Made by a program: the position numbers and the translations under genes
Notes under the pieces: generated by a model
The model's database searches: none
Told to the model about the DNA's origin: nothing
The model's input: only the letters and a program-made list of their open reading frames with translations
Shown: one piece after another, positions 21,810 to 32,898 of the stretch
Numbering within the stretch: position 1 is the stretch's first letter
How the letters are laid out: each line of letters begins with the position of its first letter
Source: Adiantum capillus-veneris
Lineage: Eukaryota; Streptophyta; Polypodiopsida; Polypodiales; Pteridaceae
Reading direction: 5' to 3'
Assembly: GCA_014529385.2 (NCBI GenBank)
Contig: CM043966.1
Coordinates: forward strand, 40,048,037-40,112,036
DNA: 64,000 bases

Positions 21810-22157
21810 GGAGAGAGAGAGAGAGAGAGGGAGAGAGAAAGAGGGGAAGGGAACATGAGAGTGAGGAGAGGGAAGGAGCATACCTGGCTCTCCTTCCTCT
21901 CCTCGTGTGTGTGTGTGTGTGTGTGTGGAGAAGAAAGAGAGAGAGAGAGAGAGAGGGAGAGCGTTACCTGCTCCTTGCTTGAGGGCGCCGAAAAACTCAG
22001 ATCTAAGATCTGAGTTTTTGGGCACTCTCTGTTATTTTTTTTAGCCCAGCCGGCGTTGCTATGAGCGTCGCAAATTTACTTGTAAATTTGCGACGCTCAT
22101 AGCGACGCCGGGATTTTTTTTTTTTGAGCGTCGCTGTGTGAGCGTCGCTAATATGAA
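21357..22157. repeat. CACTA-1 right subterminal duplication, copy 2
   Basis: Nearly identical to copy 1 and adjoining the true terminus. Differences are mainly microsatellite lengths and a few substitutions. Confidence 0.9.
22050..22111. repeat. 62-bp hairpin, copy 2
   Basis: Same structure as at 21245-21306, with 30-base arms and a TT loop. The mismatch has changed base on one arm. Confidence 0.95.
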
Positions 22158-22160
22158 TAG

Positions 22161-22172
22161 CCTCTTGTAGTG
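22161..22172 (-). repeat. CACTA-1 right terminal inverted repeat
   Basis: CCTCTTGTAGTG, the exact complement of the left end, followed by the AAA target copy. Confidence 0.97.
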
Positions 22173-23530
22173 AAACCATGGCACGGATGAGTGTTTTTAC
22201 AACAAAAACTATGTGAGGGAAAGGCCGTATGGACCTCCAGCAGGACCACCCCAGCCACCTCCTCCAAGATATCAAGTTGGGCCAAATGTGAATATGGTAG
22301 TAGGAGCAGACAGACCTCAACCTGTGTTGGGTCAACAACCTCCTTTACCACAGGAAAATAGAGCCATGATTAGGGATGCTCAACTTTATGAAGCATCACG
22401 AGGAACAAATAATACACCTCAAATTTCTTATTACAAGGAACCGAATGAACCTTACGTAACTGAACCTTAACCACACATGTACGTAGACAAAGCCTATCAA
22501 TCGTGGGGAAATAACATGGGTATGGCACCACCAACGTATGTAGCACAACCTTCGAGGGATCAATATTTGGTGGATGAAAGAACGCTAATGTTCATTGCAA
22601 ACCAGAACTACAAACCAAGAGGATATCCTAATAGGGCGGGACAACCTATGGGACCACATCCTCAAAATCAACCACCAATTGGACCGTGCTATAGCTGTGG
22701 AAGTACAGATCATTGGGAGCGTAGTTGTCCTTTCAAAGGCAAAAGAGTGAAAATTTTTGGGTTTTGTGACGGGTGTGGTGTGAATCACATACTGCCAGAT
22801 TGCCCAAGGAATCCGGACAACAAGGGAAAAGCAACTATGAATGTTGTGGGAGTGTTACCAAGTGCAAGCAGTGGATTAGAAACCGAACCCATGATCCAAA
22901 TCAATGCGGTAACCAAAGCCTAAGCCAAGGACTTAGAGAAAAACAAGCCATTGAAAGAAAAGGTCGAGTTGTCAATACCCACAGAAAATGAGAGGTTATC
23001 TGTGAGAACACAACAAAAATCCTAGAAGGCAAAACGAGACAGAATGAAAACAAGAAGGATAAAAACTGAAATTACCATGCAAAATGAATTACATGAAATG
23101 AAAGAGCAACTGAAACAAGAAAGATATAGTAAAACTGTTGAGGACAACAACAAGCCGAGGAAAGCATCCTCAGGGGGATCAGTCTTGGTCGAGAAAGTGC
23201 TAGAGCCTTTAGATGCTCTATTACAAGCATATGAAGCAAGGCTAAAAACAAACCAAACCTTAGAGCAGAGATAGTTGACTTATCCTCAACCAGAAGTGGA
23301 AACGAAGCGTTTGGAGATGTGTAAAACGTTATTGAAACAGCCCAGCATTGATGGAACCTAATGCAATTATAACCCCAGAACTGATTCACAAAGAGCGAGA
23401 AAAACTGAAGATCGATGAATTTGAACAAGTAAACGGACCCAGGCCTGAAACTATATTGTCATTGGATCACCGAGTGGTGCCGAACACCAGTGATGATGCT
23501 AAGTCAATGACTATAATGCCAATTCCATAA
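22173..23530 (+). pseudogene. gag: Gypsy gag, 3' part
   Basis: Continues the gag frame interrupted at 13425. It starts HGTDECFYN, runs through a Pro/Gln-rich stretch, then two CCHC knuckles, CYSCGSTDHWERSC and CDGCGVNHILPDC. Together with the first part this Gag has at least three knuckles, more than the one or two usual in gypsy elements. A stop at 22468 and another at 22921 break the frame. 23044-23275 encodes a Lys/Glu-rich, probably coiled-coil region. The region to 23530 is open in short pieces only. Confidence 0.8.
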
Positions 23531-23626
23531 GCGGAAGAACCATGTCCACAACACATATGGAAAACCATTAGAAATAGAAAGAACGGAAGCGCGACGTTAC
23601 AGTCTGCACCAATTCCTGAGGTTAAC

Positions 23627-24382
23627 ATGGACAATGGATTTTATCCAAGAGATATACAATCGTTGTATGGAGATGCAGGAACGGAGGCCTCGACGGAAAG
23701 CAAAGCTCAATCCCTGAAAACCCTGCCTTCATTTATAGGTGAGCACGAGGCACAATCGGAGATAAGATTAGTTCCATCCGAGATGAGAGCTATTCTACAA
23801 ATGATTGACTCAAAAAGTCTTCAAGAGATGCTGTCGACACCTGTAACATGCACAATCACACTGTCAAAACTCTTGAGAGTCAGACCACACTTATGGGAAG
23901 ACATGGGAAAACATTTGGAGAACAAAGGAATAAAGATTCCTCTTCAGACAAACCCTACGGTAGAAGAAAACAAACGGGAAGGTCAACCCAAAGCCCAACC
24001 TATGCCCATAAACAAGGTCAGAGATTATTGTGAAGGTGAGGAAGATAATACAACCTTATCTGTTGAATATCAAGATATAAAGACAATAGCTATCCTAGAC
24101 AGCGGAGCGGGAGTTGCGATTGCTACAAAGCAAATCTAGGAGAAATGGGGCCGTCCAGCTCTCAAAAAGACGAGAATGAAACTGCAACTCGTAGATGGGT
24201 ATGTAGAGAGACCATTGGGAGTCCTGGACCAAATAGTTGTAGCTTCGTGTGGAATTAACTATGAGCACACCTTTGCCGTGGTAGACTTCGGAAAAATGAA
24301 CAACTTTGACATTATTTTGAGACAACCTTTTATGCGTCAACTCAATTATACAAGATTGGGGGTACGACCAAATTTACCTTAG
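23627..24382 (+). pseudogene. Gypsy aspartic protease
   Basis: A linker is followed by a retropepsin-like domain with active site AILDSGAG near 24098 and the typical later motif NNFDIILRQPFMRQL near 24300-24342, where the family usually has a G before QPF. The protease would process Gag. A TAG at 24137 interrupts the frame shortly after the active site, but the same frame continues to 24380. No RT follows. Confidence 0.8.
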
Positions 24383-24410
24383 GCATGAGGAGCTAATAAC
24401 AAAAATCAAC

Positions 24411-26600
24411 ATGAACGATCACAGCTATAGAGACGTTTCAAAAACACCAGTGCAAGAATTTGATTCAACCACAGTGAATGAAAAAGAAATACCTCCGTGG
24501 TTACAAACGAAAGCACATCTCTGGATGTGTGGAGCATCTGATTGTGGAGACTTAATCAAAGAGGAATGTTTGTTGGAAAGGTCAGTAGAAGACGAGGCTT
24601 ATCTCCCACAACCTTTCCCTGAACATTTATTTGAGCCATTTGGGTGGACTCAAATATTGTCAACCTTGGATGTATGTGTTAACGAATGCACGCCTACAAA
24701 TTTTTGTGACGATGAGGGATACGACCTAGTAATGTTGCAAATGGATAGCGTCATCCTTGAGTCAGGATCAGATAGCGAGGAACAAGAAGAACCACTACGT
24801 GAGATTGAGAGTAAAAGAATAGTTGATGAGATATCTATATTGGACGATAGGAATCAAACAGAGGAGGAATTCACAGACTCACTAAGCGATGACCTTCCAT
24901 CACTAGGTGATGAAATCCAAATGATAGACAATTCGATGTGATCACAACAAAGGATATGCCAGAGGACGTCATAATGGGAATGCCAATGGCCGAGAAGATG
25001 TTAGAGATACAAAATGCAAACATGACAGAGTCATTACAGAAAACAAATAATGAAGACCAAGACTGGTTGCCCTCGAAAAACAGCACAAAGTCCTCAAGCA
25101 CAATTCAAATGGAAGATCTTATTGAAGATGATCCATCTCCATCATCAATAGAACTTCAAAAGAGCTTAAAGAAAATCAAGTAATGGCAAGTGCAGATCAA
25201 ATAGAGCAAAGATCAACCACGAAAGCTATTGAGCAGAGAATACCACCAAGACAAGAAGAAAAGAAGATCAAAATTATAGACACCCAGGAAGCAATAGAAA
25301 GTCCAAAGATCCAAACATTGCCAATTGAATTAGTTGTTGTAAGTCAAATTGGAAAACAAAGTCTCAAGACACCCTCCATAGAGACACATTTAGATCAAGA
25401 TGAGACCGTGACAAAAGTAGAATAAAAATCTTCAATAGAATCAGCACAACAGCATTACAAAAGGAGCAAGTGTCATATGCAATGCTCTTCTACATAAATA
25501 AGCAAAGTGCAATATGGTTGCAGACAACATTCAGAGCATTCTAGAGATTACTCCATGCAAACATGATAGCAAAATAATGCTAGGTTTGCATACAGGTCAA
25601 AAAGAAATGGTTGCTACTCTTAGCATCCAACAATATGTAGAGCAGGTGAAGTCTCAAGTACAACCTTCAAAGGAAATTCTTGCAGAAGGCATCCTTGGAC
25701 ATCAATGGTTAGACCAACACAAGGCCTACAAAGAAGATACAACGCTAATACTCCCTTCTCCAAGAGGTAGCCAGCAACATTTACAGGTACTATTAATGCT
25801 AAATTTAGAGTTGCAAAAGACACAAGAATTAAAGATAAATATTGCAGACAAAGGTAAAGCTAAAGTGGACCTTCCATCGATTAGGACAAAAGATGTGACA
25901 TCATATGCCTCTACATCAAGGAACCCTCATGGACCAGTCTCTTCAAGCACGTTAGGCTTTCAAAACATCAACTCAATTGCTGACCCAACTAAAGCCTCTA
26001 AGGATACACCCTGAAGAGCAAAGATATATCAGCCAAAGTACTCAAGAAATCATAAGAAAGTAAAGCAAGTGTTTGTTCCAATAATTTTAGTCAAAGTCAA
26101 TGATCTGGTTTGGGTTAAAGAGAGGAGATCAACACAAAAAGACAAACACATGGAATACCCTCCCAAGAAAGAAGGCCCACAAGGTATCAACCTTGATAAT
26201 ATCCTAGGATACCTAAGAAGCAGGTGTACAGTAGAACAACATCAAAAGATGCTAAAGTCTACCACAACTCTTGGAGAGGATACAGAAAAAAGACGGATCT
26301 CAAAGAATTTTCCTCTTGGGCAAGGATTCTATGTAGGCTTTGGCTACCAGTTAACCACAAGCCAACTGCAACTACACCAAACTTGCATGAAGATCTCAAG
26401 AGCTCAACAAGACCTAGAGCTCAACAACATCAACAAAGGAGTTACAAAGGTCCTCAAAAGATTTGGATTCCTAAGTATTCCAATGCTTCTAGTCGAAAGT
26501 CAAATACCGACAGTGAACAGAGGCCTACAGAAACATCAAAGACTCCTATCAACACGCCCAATTGGAGAATCAAACAAATAATGGAGTCTTCATAGTCAAA
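24411..26600 (+). pseudogene. Post-protease coding remnant, function unknown
   Basis: Several adjoining plus-strand frames (24411-24941, 24938-25183, 25183-25425, 25514-26014, 26069-26581) have codon-like composition. They are rich in Glu, Gln, Lys and Ser and look like one decayed polyprotein. I can find no RT, RNase H or integrase motif (no YxDD, no HHCC, no DDE blocks). VNDLVWVKER near 26095 faintly resembles the integrase C-terminal GDxVWVK strand, but nothing around it supports that. This is where pol should be, so the element appears to be gag-protease only, or its pol has been replaced. Confidence 0.45.
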
Positions 26601-28062
26601 GAAGGACAACCTAACCAAGACGAATGCAGATTCAAGGATGATAAAACAAGTATGGCAAAAGAAACCTTCAATGCCAACTTGTTCCTTCATTAATTATCCT
26701 CTTTTTAAGGATTCAAGCTTACTTTTACCTGAAGAAATGTTTGTTTTAAGCATAATAATGTAAAAAGTCAAGTTGCCAGGGTGCAAAAAACACTCTTTGG
26801 AATAGTCAGAGTCAAGATGCCGAACCATAAAATGAGCAATGCATTAGTCCCAAAGCTTCAAGTCATATTAAACTTTGTGCTAAGAGTCGTAGTTATTAGG
26901 CTTACGCTCAAGCTAAAAGAGTTGATCATATCTAAATCATGTTGCTCATGCTGCATGAGATGAGCATAAGCGTCAGAGTCTATTAACTTCCAATTGGTGG
27001 AGTGTCGTAGAGTCCAACCCAAACGCACAGTGCACAGTAAGATGAAAGCACATATCCTCGTCAACAAGAACCATTCTTAAAGGGGTGCCATCTTGCAAAT
27101 CCATGTCATATGATTTTATAGCTACACCATCTTTTTGAAGAATCCGTCAAAATCCTTCTTACACAGCATATTGTTTCCCATGCATTTTTATGTATGCATA
27201 AATGGGATGTTCCATTATTGGACATATGCATTAGACACTCTTTTTGCTACCACCTATGCACCTTGAGTGGAATACAATAGGAAAACCAATGTCATGCTAG
27301 CCGACAAGTCATGCAGTGGAGTCAATACTGGGCAAATAGGAAGCTTGGGACTTCCCAATGCTCCCTATCGCTTGGTGTTGACCTTGGTGTTAAAGCCATT
27401 ACAAGTGACAACAAAGATCTTGGGGCATGATAATCGACAACGGAAAGACAAGTCATAGAGTGGAGTCAATACTGGGCGAATAGGAAGCTTGGGGACTGTC
27501 AATGCTCCCTATCGCTTGGTGTTGACCTTGGTGTATTACATGCGACAGTGGAGTCCGCACCGAGCAAATAGGAGGCTTGGTGACTTCCCAATGCTCCCCA
27601 TTGCTCGGTTTTTACCTTGGCAACTTGGCTTTGTCCCAGTAAACATCCACGGATATCACATTGTTTAATTCCATATCTATGAGCAAATAATCCCTTGAGA
27701 ACTTTATTAATATTTCCAATGCTAATAAGCACCTCAATAATGCACATATCCCAAAGGTACTTTTTTTCCACTGGGTTTTTTTCCTTTGGTCATGCAAGTA
27801 TTAGACCCTAATTTAGAACCTCATCATTCTACTTCCCTTGTACATACTTTTCATAAATAAACAGCAGCCTCATCATTATACTATTATAACAGACAAATGC
27901 AACAACATCTCTCACATCAGACATATTCAAACCAATCAAGATGCTACTCCAAATTGAACCTCATCAAATAATTCAACGACAAATGAAGACGATCAGCCCA
28001 TCAAAAACCTTCCATAGCCTCCACGGACACTTTTCAACAGTGCCCAAGAACGGGCACTAAAA
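26601..28062. other. Non-coding 3' region of the gag-protease element
   Basis: No convincing gene. It contains a partial tandem repeat (27316-27620) and ends in a purine-rich tract at 28064. Confidence 0.5.
27316..27620. repeat. Imperfect tandem repeat, about 80-bp core
   Basis: Units beginning GTGGAGTCAATACTGGG start at 27316 and 27470, and a more diverged unit starts at 27548. Each contains AATAGGAAGCTTGG-like and CAATGCTCCC-like blocks followed by GGTGTTGACCTTGG. Confidence 0.85.
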
Positions 28063-28063
28063 T

Positions 28064-28076
28064 CAAAAGGGGGGAA
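28064..28076 (+). other. Polypurine tract
   Basis: AAAAGGGGGGAA directly precedes a TGTTAATAGGG LTR-like start, as expected for plus-strand priming of a retrotransposon. Confidence 0.75.
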
Positions 28077-28377
28077 TGTTAATAGGGTCAAGTTAGTTAG
28101 CAAAAGCTGCTAATGACCAAAGACGTACGAATGCACATCAAAGATCAACATGAAGAAGCAGTAAAGATTCGAATTACACATTTTTCACATTTTTCCAAAA
28201 TGGTCATGTATTGTAAATTCCCAATTTATTTCATGCCATATTTTAATGTGTTACAAGCTCAATGGGAGTTCCAAACTCTAAAGAATGGGTCAGTTAGTGT
28301 GCCGAGATTGCAGATTGAGTAAATGGTGGAGCCCTAAAGGCCTTAGGCAGCCGAACATTACATATTTTTACCCCAGG

Positions 28378-28386
28378 TATATAAGG
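28378..28386 (+). promoter_or_regulatory. TATA box in LTR
   Basis: TATATAAGG within the probable U3 region. Confidence 0.55.
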
Positions 28387-28656
28387 CAGTGTGTAAAAGA
28401 AATTAGGGTTCTCAGGATTATTTGTTGAGAGCACTCTTTGGTGAGAGGTCAGGAGGTGTGTGGTTATGGAGTCCTTGAGCCTCTCTCATACTTCTTGTGA
28501 TTGCCTATGATGCTTTGATTAGCTAGATCGTTACTAATTAGTCGTTAATCGCTCTCTAATCTTGTGTCATTTCCCTCTCTTGCTTGTGTATGCATGTAGG
28601 TTTGATTGGAGTGTGGTGCTTGATATATCTTTATGTGTGTGCTGGTGATTAGTGGG

Positions 28657-28828
28657 TTGCATGATAGGATTAGTTTTGTGTGCATCTTGCAATTGTTGAT
28701 GTGTGTGATTGGGTTGACTGGAGGTGAAGGGAAGTGGATGTGTTGCATGATAGGATTAGTGTTGTGTGCATCTTACAATCGTTGGTGTGTGTGATTGGGT
28801 TGATTGGACGTGAAGGGAAGTGGATGTG
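28657..28828. repeat. 86-bp tandem duplication
   Basis: TTGCATGATAGGATTAG recurs at 28743, and the two units differ at only a few bases, ending GGAAGTGGATGTG. Confidence 0.92.
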
Positions 28829-29429
28829 GAGATTGCCCATCATTGTGGTTGAGCTCCTCCATAGGATGAGAATCTCACCTCATAGAGTCACCATTCGTGT
28901 TGTCATGATTAGCTCACTAATCGTGTGAGTGTTTCCATGCCCTAGCCGAGTAGCTCATCCCTCCGGATTGATAATTTTGTTGGTCATTGGAGCTACGTAA
29001 TGATGGAACCCCCAAAAAAAACTCATTTGGGTTGGTTAGATATTAGTTTTTATGACATTACCTCTCTCTTGAAATCATAGTCGTCCTCGACTATGAGGTA
29101 GAAGAGATAAAGCCTTAGTCATTAGTCAAACTTTCTTAGTGGGTAGAGGATCCCTTTTTACCCTAAAACATCTTTCTAAGATGGATGAATACCATTTGGT
29201 GCTTGGGAGACATAGGTACCGCAAGCATGTCTGCTAGTTAGTCCATTTCATTCTCCCAAAGTAGAGTGACAGATTCTACTTGGTGTTTGAGAGACTTCGT
29301 CATCACAAACATGATTCTAAGCATGCATACTACTTAAATTTTTGCACAATAAAAAGAGAATTAGTCTTAAAAGACAAAAACATTGATTATTTGAAAGAAA
29401 TTTGTACATCTGCTTACTCTAATGTAGCA

Positions 29430-30687
29430 TTGTAAGCATTGCAAGGTTCATACTATCCTTAAGTTGTATTCCTTGCATCTATCTAGCATCTTCAAAAGGG
29501 TAATTTTTGAGCTTAATAAGATACCTCGGATAATCTTACCATGTCGTAGTACCTTGTCTTCATGCCAAAGGATAGCTTTGGGTTGTAGCACCTCTTCTTG
29601 TTCTTCAATTTTGGGAGGGTCTTCAATAATTGATTCACTTGGTGGCTCTCCTTTGTAGGGCTTAAGTAGGCTCACATGAAAAGCATTGTGTATGAGCCAA
29701 TTGTTGGGCAATTTGAGTTGATAAGCGATCTCATTGATGGGCTTCAAGATTTGGACAGGACCATAGTATCTTTTTGCTAGTTTAGCAAAATACTTTTGAT
29801 GGCCCGTAGGATTTTTGCACATTGTTTGCCTCAATTGAGCCTTAGGAAACCTAAGCAAGACCCAATCATTTTCTTTGAATGTTTAGGTCCTTATGTGCTT
29901 GTTGGTAGCAGCTTCTTGCCTTTGTTGAGAGATGGATATAGCTTTCTTAATCGTTTGAAAAGATTCTTGTAGGTCATGACTATGCTCATCGGTAACGAAG
30001 ATCTTCCCATGTACTTTAAATAGCAAGGGACTTTAATGGGTCTTCTCTCAATGATTCAAAAGGTGATTTTTTGTAGAAGTATGTACAGTGTTATTGTCGC
30101 ATACTCTACAAGAGGTAAGTACTTTTCTCATTGTGAGCGTTGATCTACTTCGGTAACATAAGTCTTTGGTAGATAGAGTATCGTAAGATTGGCTGTCTCT
30201 CTTTGGCCATCCGTTTGTGGGTGATAGGCCAAAGACAAATTCAATCTTGTTCCTAAATTTCCAAAGAGACGTTTGCAAAAATTACTGGTAATTCTAGGAT
30301 CTCTATTTGACATGATGGATGTTGGTAATCCATGGTGTTTGAAAATCTGTGATATGAAGAGAGTTTCCATTTGGTGTGCCTTAAAAGTATTTTCGATAGG
30401 AATGAAGTGCGCTTGCTTGTTAAACCTGTCGACTATTGTCCATATTCCCATATTCCCATGGATAAACTTGGGTAATCCAAAGATGAAATCCATCGATATA
30501 CTCTCCCATGCTGAATTTGGGATAGGCAATGGTTGGAGTAATCCAGGTTGCTTCCCTCTATCATACTTGGTCTTTTGGCATAATACACATTTTGAAACAT
30601 CCTCTTGTATGTCCACTTTCATGGTAGGCCAATAGAAGTACGTTTATACTCCTTGGGAGCGTCGGTTGAATGCCTCTATGCCCCGCT
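29430..30687 (-). pseudogene. Chromovirus integrase and chromodomain
   Basis: On the minus strand: the integrase zinc region (VSKCVLCQKTKYDR), then the core with SMDFIFGLP, MSNRDPRITSNF and AYHPQTDGQRE, giving the catalytic D-D-E pattern of gypsy integrases. A degraded interval follows. From 29858 the frame gives LAKRYYGPVQILK and AFHVSLLKPYKG, then HEDKVLRHGK, and in another frame LKNYPFEDAR, the last two together forming a chromodomain that would direct insertion to heterochromatin. A stop follows where Trp is normal. This identifies the host element as a chromovirus. Confidence 0.9.
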
Positions 30688-32857
30688 GTCGTGTTGTGGC
30701 ACGTATATAGTGGGAACGGGCATTAAACGATTTATCTTGTGACTTTTGACGCATAAGTATACTTCATATAATAACTCATATGCATTAAATAAATCTTTCT
30801 ACCATACCTTAGTATTACCTTTGAAGTAATATAAATGTACATTACTATTAGAAAGTACTGCAAGAGAAGTATCAATTATTGTGCCTCTTTTTGTCTAGGG
30901 GAAAAGCATTTGTATATTTCTTCTAATATCTCAGCATACCCTACCATATATAAATTATTTTCTTCTTTTCACATTTATTTAATAATATAACCCTTCAATA
31001 ATGCATACCTTCTTGGATACATACAAGAGGGAAGGGCCTACTAGAAGACTTTATGAAAAGGAAGATCCAAAGCTTCTTGGACCATCCCAATTTGAAAATC
31101 TCGACCTAAGGGCGTGGAGAAAAGGCTAAAACCAAGTAAAGCTCTTTTAGTGGGTCAATTTTTCCTTTTGAAGCACGTCAATCCGAGTTACGGGTCAAAA
31201 GTTACAGGGAAAAGAGTGAAAAATCCTCTCACAACTACACTACAAGAAGAGATGGTAAACAGGTAAATCAAGTGAAAAGAGGTAATCTTGGTCTTTTTTC
31301 ATAAAATAAGATATTTGGAGGGTAAAAGACATAAGCATGTGAATGTGACACCTCAAAGATTCCTTGAAGGACAAGACACACAAGTTGGGACCCCCTGCTG
31401 GAGCCACACAGAAGATGCCTAGGTCAGGCCCACATACATCATGCACCCACATGGAGCCTCAACGACCAAAAATGCTGAATTTCATGATATTTTGAGTCTT
31501 AATATTTCCCATTTTAAGAAATATCCAAAGAACATTTGATTTCGGCTAGCTCTTTAGCCTAATCAAGTGATTATGTAAAACATGGCTCCCTCACCTATAA
31601 AAATGGCAACCTTCTCTTCATGGAGGCAAGTTATGAGTGAGTGAGAATAGCTCAATTCCATTGTGACACACTCATCTTAGTGCCACACTTTCTCTTGAAG
31701 AAAGGCTGAAGTCTTGCCTCATCTTCTCTCTCCATTAAGGTGGTGGCGATTGCTCTCATGTAAGATATATGTTGCTAGTTTTCCTTTCATTTGCATATCT
31801 AGTCCAATACTTGTCTCTAACTCTATCTCTATCCCTCATTATCTATCTTTAATACCACCACCACACTTAGATCTATCCCTAATTCTATATTTACTACTCC
31901 TTTGATCTCTCTTTCTGTGTCTTAATTGTTTCATTAGAAGGTATTCAAGCAGCAACCTTGTCAATGTAATGGGTACAACCTTCTTGCGAGAAACAATTAT
32001 GTGCACAAGGTTAGTAACCATGTCTTCATCTTCCACAAGCATCTCTCTCTCTTCAGGTTCTCATTCTCTTCCACAAACACTAGAGTCTCCTTGATACATG
32101 TACTTCTCTCCCCGCAGTATCCTTATTGCCTAAGGCCAACAATAGGGCTTGGGAGAGAAACTCTCTTCTTCTTCTCCTTTCACTTCTTTCACACCTTTAT
32201 CTTTGAACATACTAATTATATCATTGATGAATAACCATAATCCATAGAGAGGTAATTTCTTTCAATTCCATTCAGTGCAATCTATTAGGGTCAACATTTG
32301 GATTAGCCGGAAGATTCAATTTTAGCAACGCATAGTGTTTCTATTTGGTCCTGAAAGGCTCAACGAAGTACTTCTCTCACCAGATCCCATTATACTACCT
32401 ATTATTTACTATGACTTCTCTTTTGATGTGAATGTGGTTATTTTATTATGAATCAAGAGGATTTGTACTCACAACTAATCCCAATTGCTAGACAAAACAT
32501 ATACATTATAGTAAGCACAAAGCTACAGTTCCAAAGAGCAATCCGGAGCTTATTTTGACAACAAAGATTAAATATCATTAACTCATCCATTAACCCTTTT
32601 ATCCTACCCATGATACGATATGATCATAATCTCGATGTTTTCATTTTTGTTTTGTTTTGACTATCTTTCATGATTTCTCTCCATCACGTGTGTGTTTATA
32701 AGGGAAAGTGAGCGGCTTCTTTGGCTACATTTCTTCTTTAGCACTAGAAGAGATGTTATCTACATCTTAGCTCCTTCTCATAACCCTTGAGCTTCCTCAC
32801 AAAATCTCATAGCAAGAGGCCCGGTGCCTTCCTCGCAAGACCGCCAACTTCTTGACA
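30688..32857 (+). repeat. Nested gypsy 5' LTR
   Basis: 2,170 bp. It has a TATAAAAA box at 31596-31603. ORF-like stretches in it recur in the 3' LTR and are not considered genes. CACTACAAGAAG at about 31239 is only an accidental resemblance to a CACTA end. Confidence 0.95.
31596..31603 (+). promoter_or_regulatory. LTR TATA box
   Basis: TATAAAAA, repeated at 39794-39801 in the 3' LTR. Probable start-site region of the element's RNA just downstream. Confidence 0.6.
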
Positions 32858-32898
32858 TATTTTTCGTGAGCCGGATGTGAATCTACCAGGGTGAGAGT

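Larger units (their letters stand above)
13426..22172 (-). mobile_element. CACTA-1, complete En/Spm (CACTA) DNA transposon
   Basis: The element starts CACTACAAGAGG and ends CCTCTTGTAGTG, a perfect 12-bp terminal inverted repeat. The 3-bp target duplication is AAA (13423-13425 and 22173-22175), the size expected for CACTA elements. It is 8,747 bp long. Both genes are on the minus strand: a tnp2-like transposase and a Transposase_24-like gene. Subterminal arrays of a TAGCGACG-type motif lie at both ends. It is inserted in a gypsy gag, which proves both boundaries. It also contains degraded HMA-domain gene fragments, AT-rich CTAAAT repeats and a 0.8-kb tandem duplication at its right end. CACTA-2 (57711 onward) is a second copy. 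Confidence 0.97.
28077..28980 (+). repeat. Probable 3' LTR of the gag-protease element
   Basis: Starts TGTTAATAGGG after a polypurine tract and contains a TATA box (TATATAAGG, 28378-28386) about 300 bp in, the usual U3/R/U5 layout. The right end is uncertain and set near the last clear plus-strand feature. It contains an 86-bp tandem duplication. No second copy is present in the window, so it is not proven to be an LTR. Confidence 0.55.

Noticed and set aside
20706-22025. Cys/Leu/Ser-rich frames that look like secreted peptides
   Set aside because: All three plus-strand frames are open because of CT and GT repeats, and both 796-bp copies show the same effect.
26095-26130. VNDLVWVKER as an integrase C-terminal strand
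   Set aside because: It is a single short resemblance with no integrase core or zinc region nearby in any frame.
31239-31252. CACTACAAGAAGAG resembling a CACTA transposon end
   Set aside because: It lies inside the nested gypsy LTR, is repeated at 39438 in the other LTR, and has no subterminal array or partner end.
31240-31452. 70-residue minus-strand frame, repeated at 39438-39650
   Set aside because: It is part of the 2.17-kb LTR with no known domain, so I treat it as chance within the LTR.
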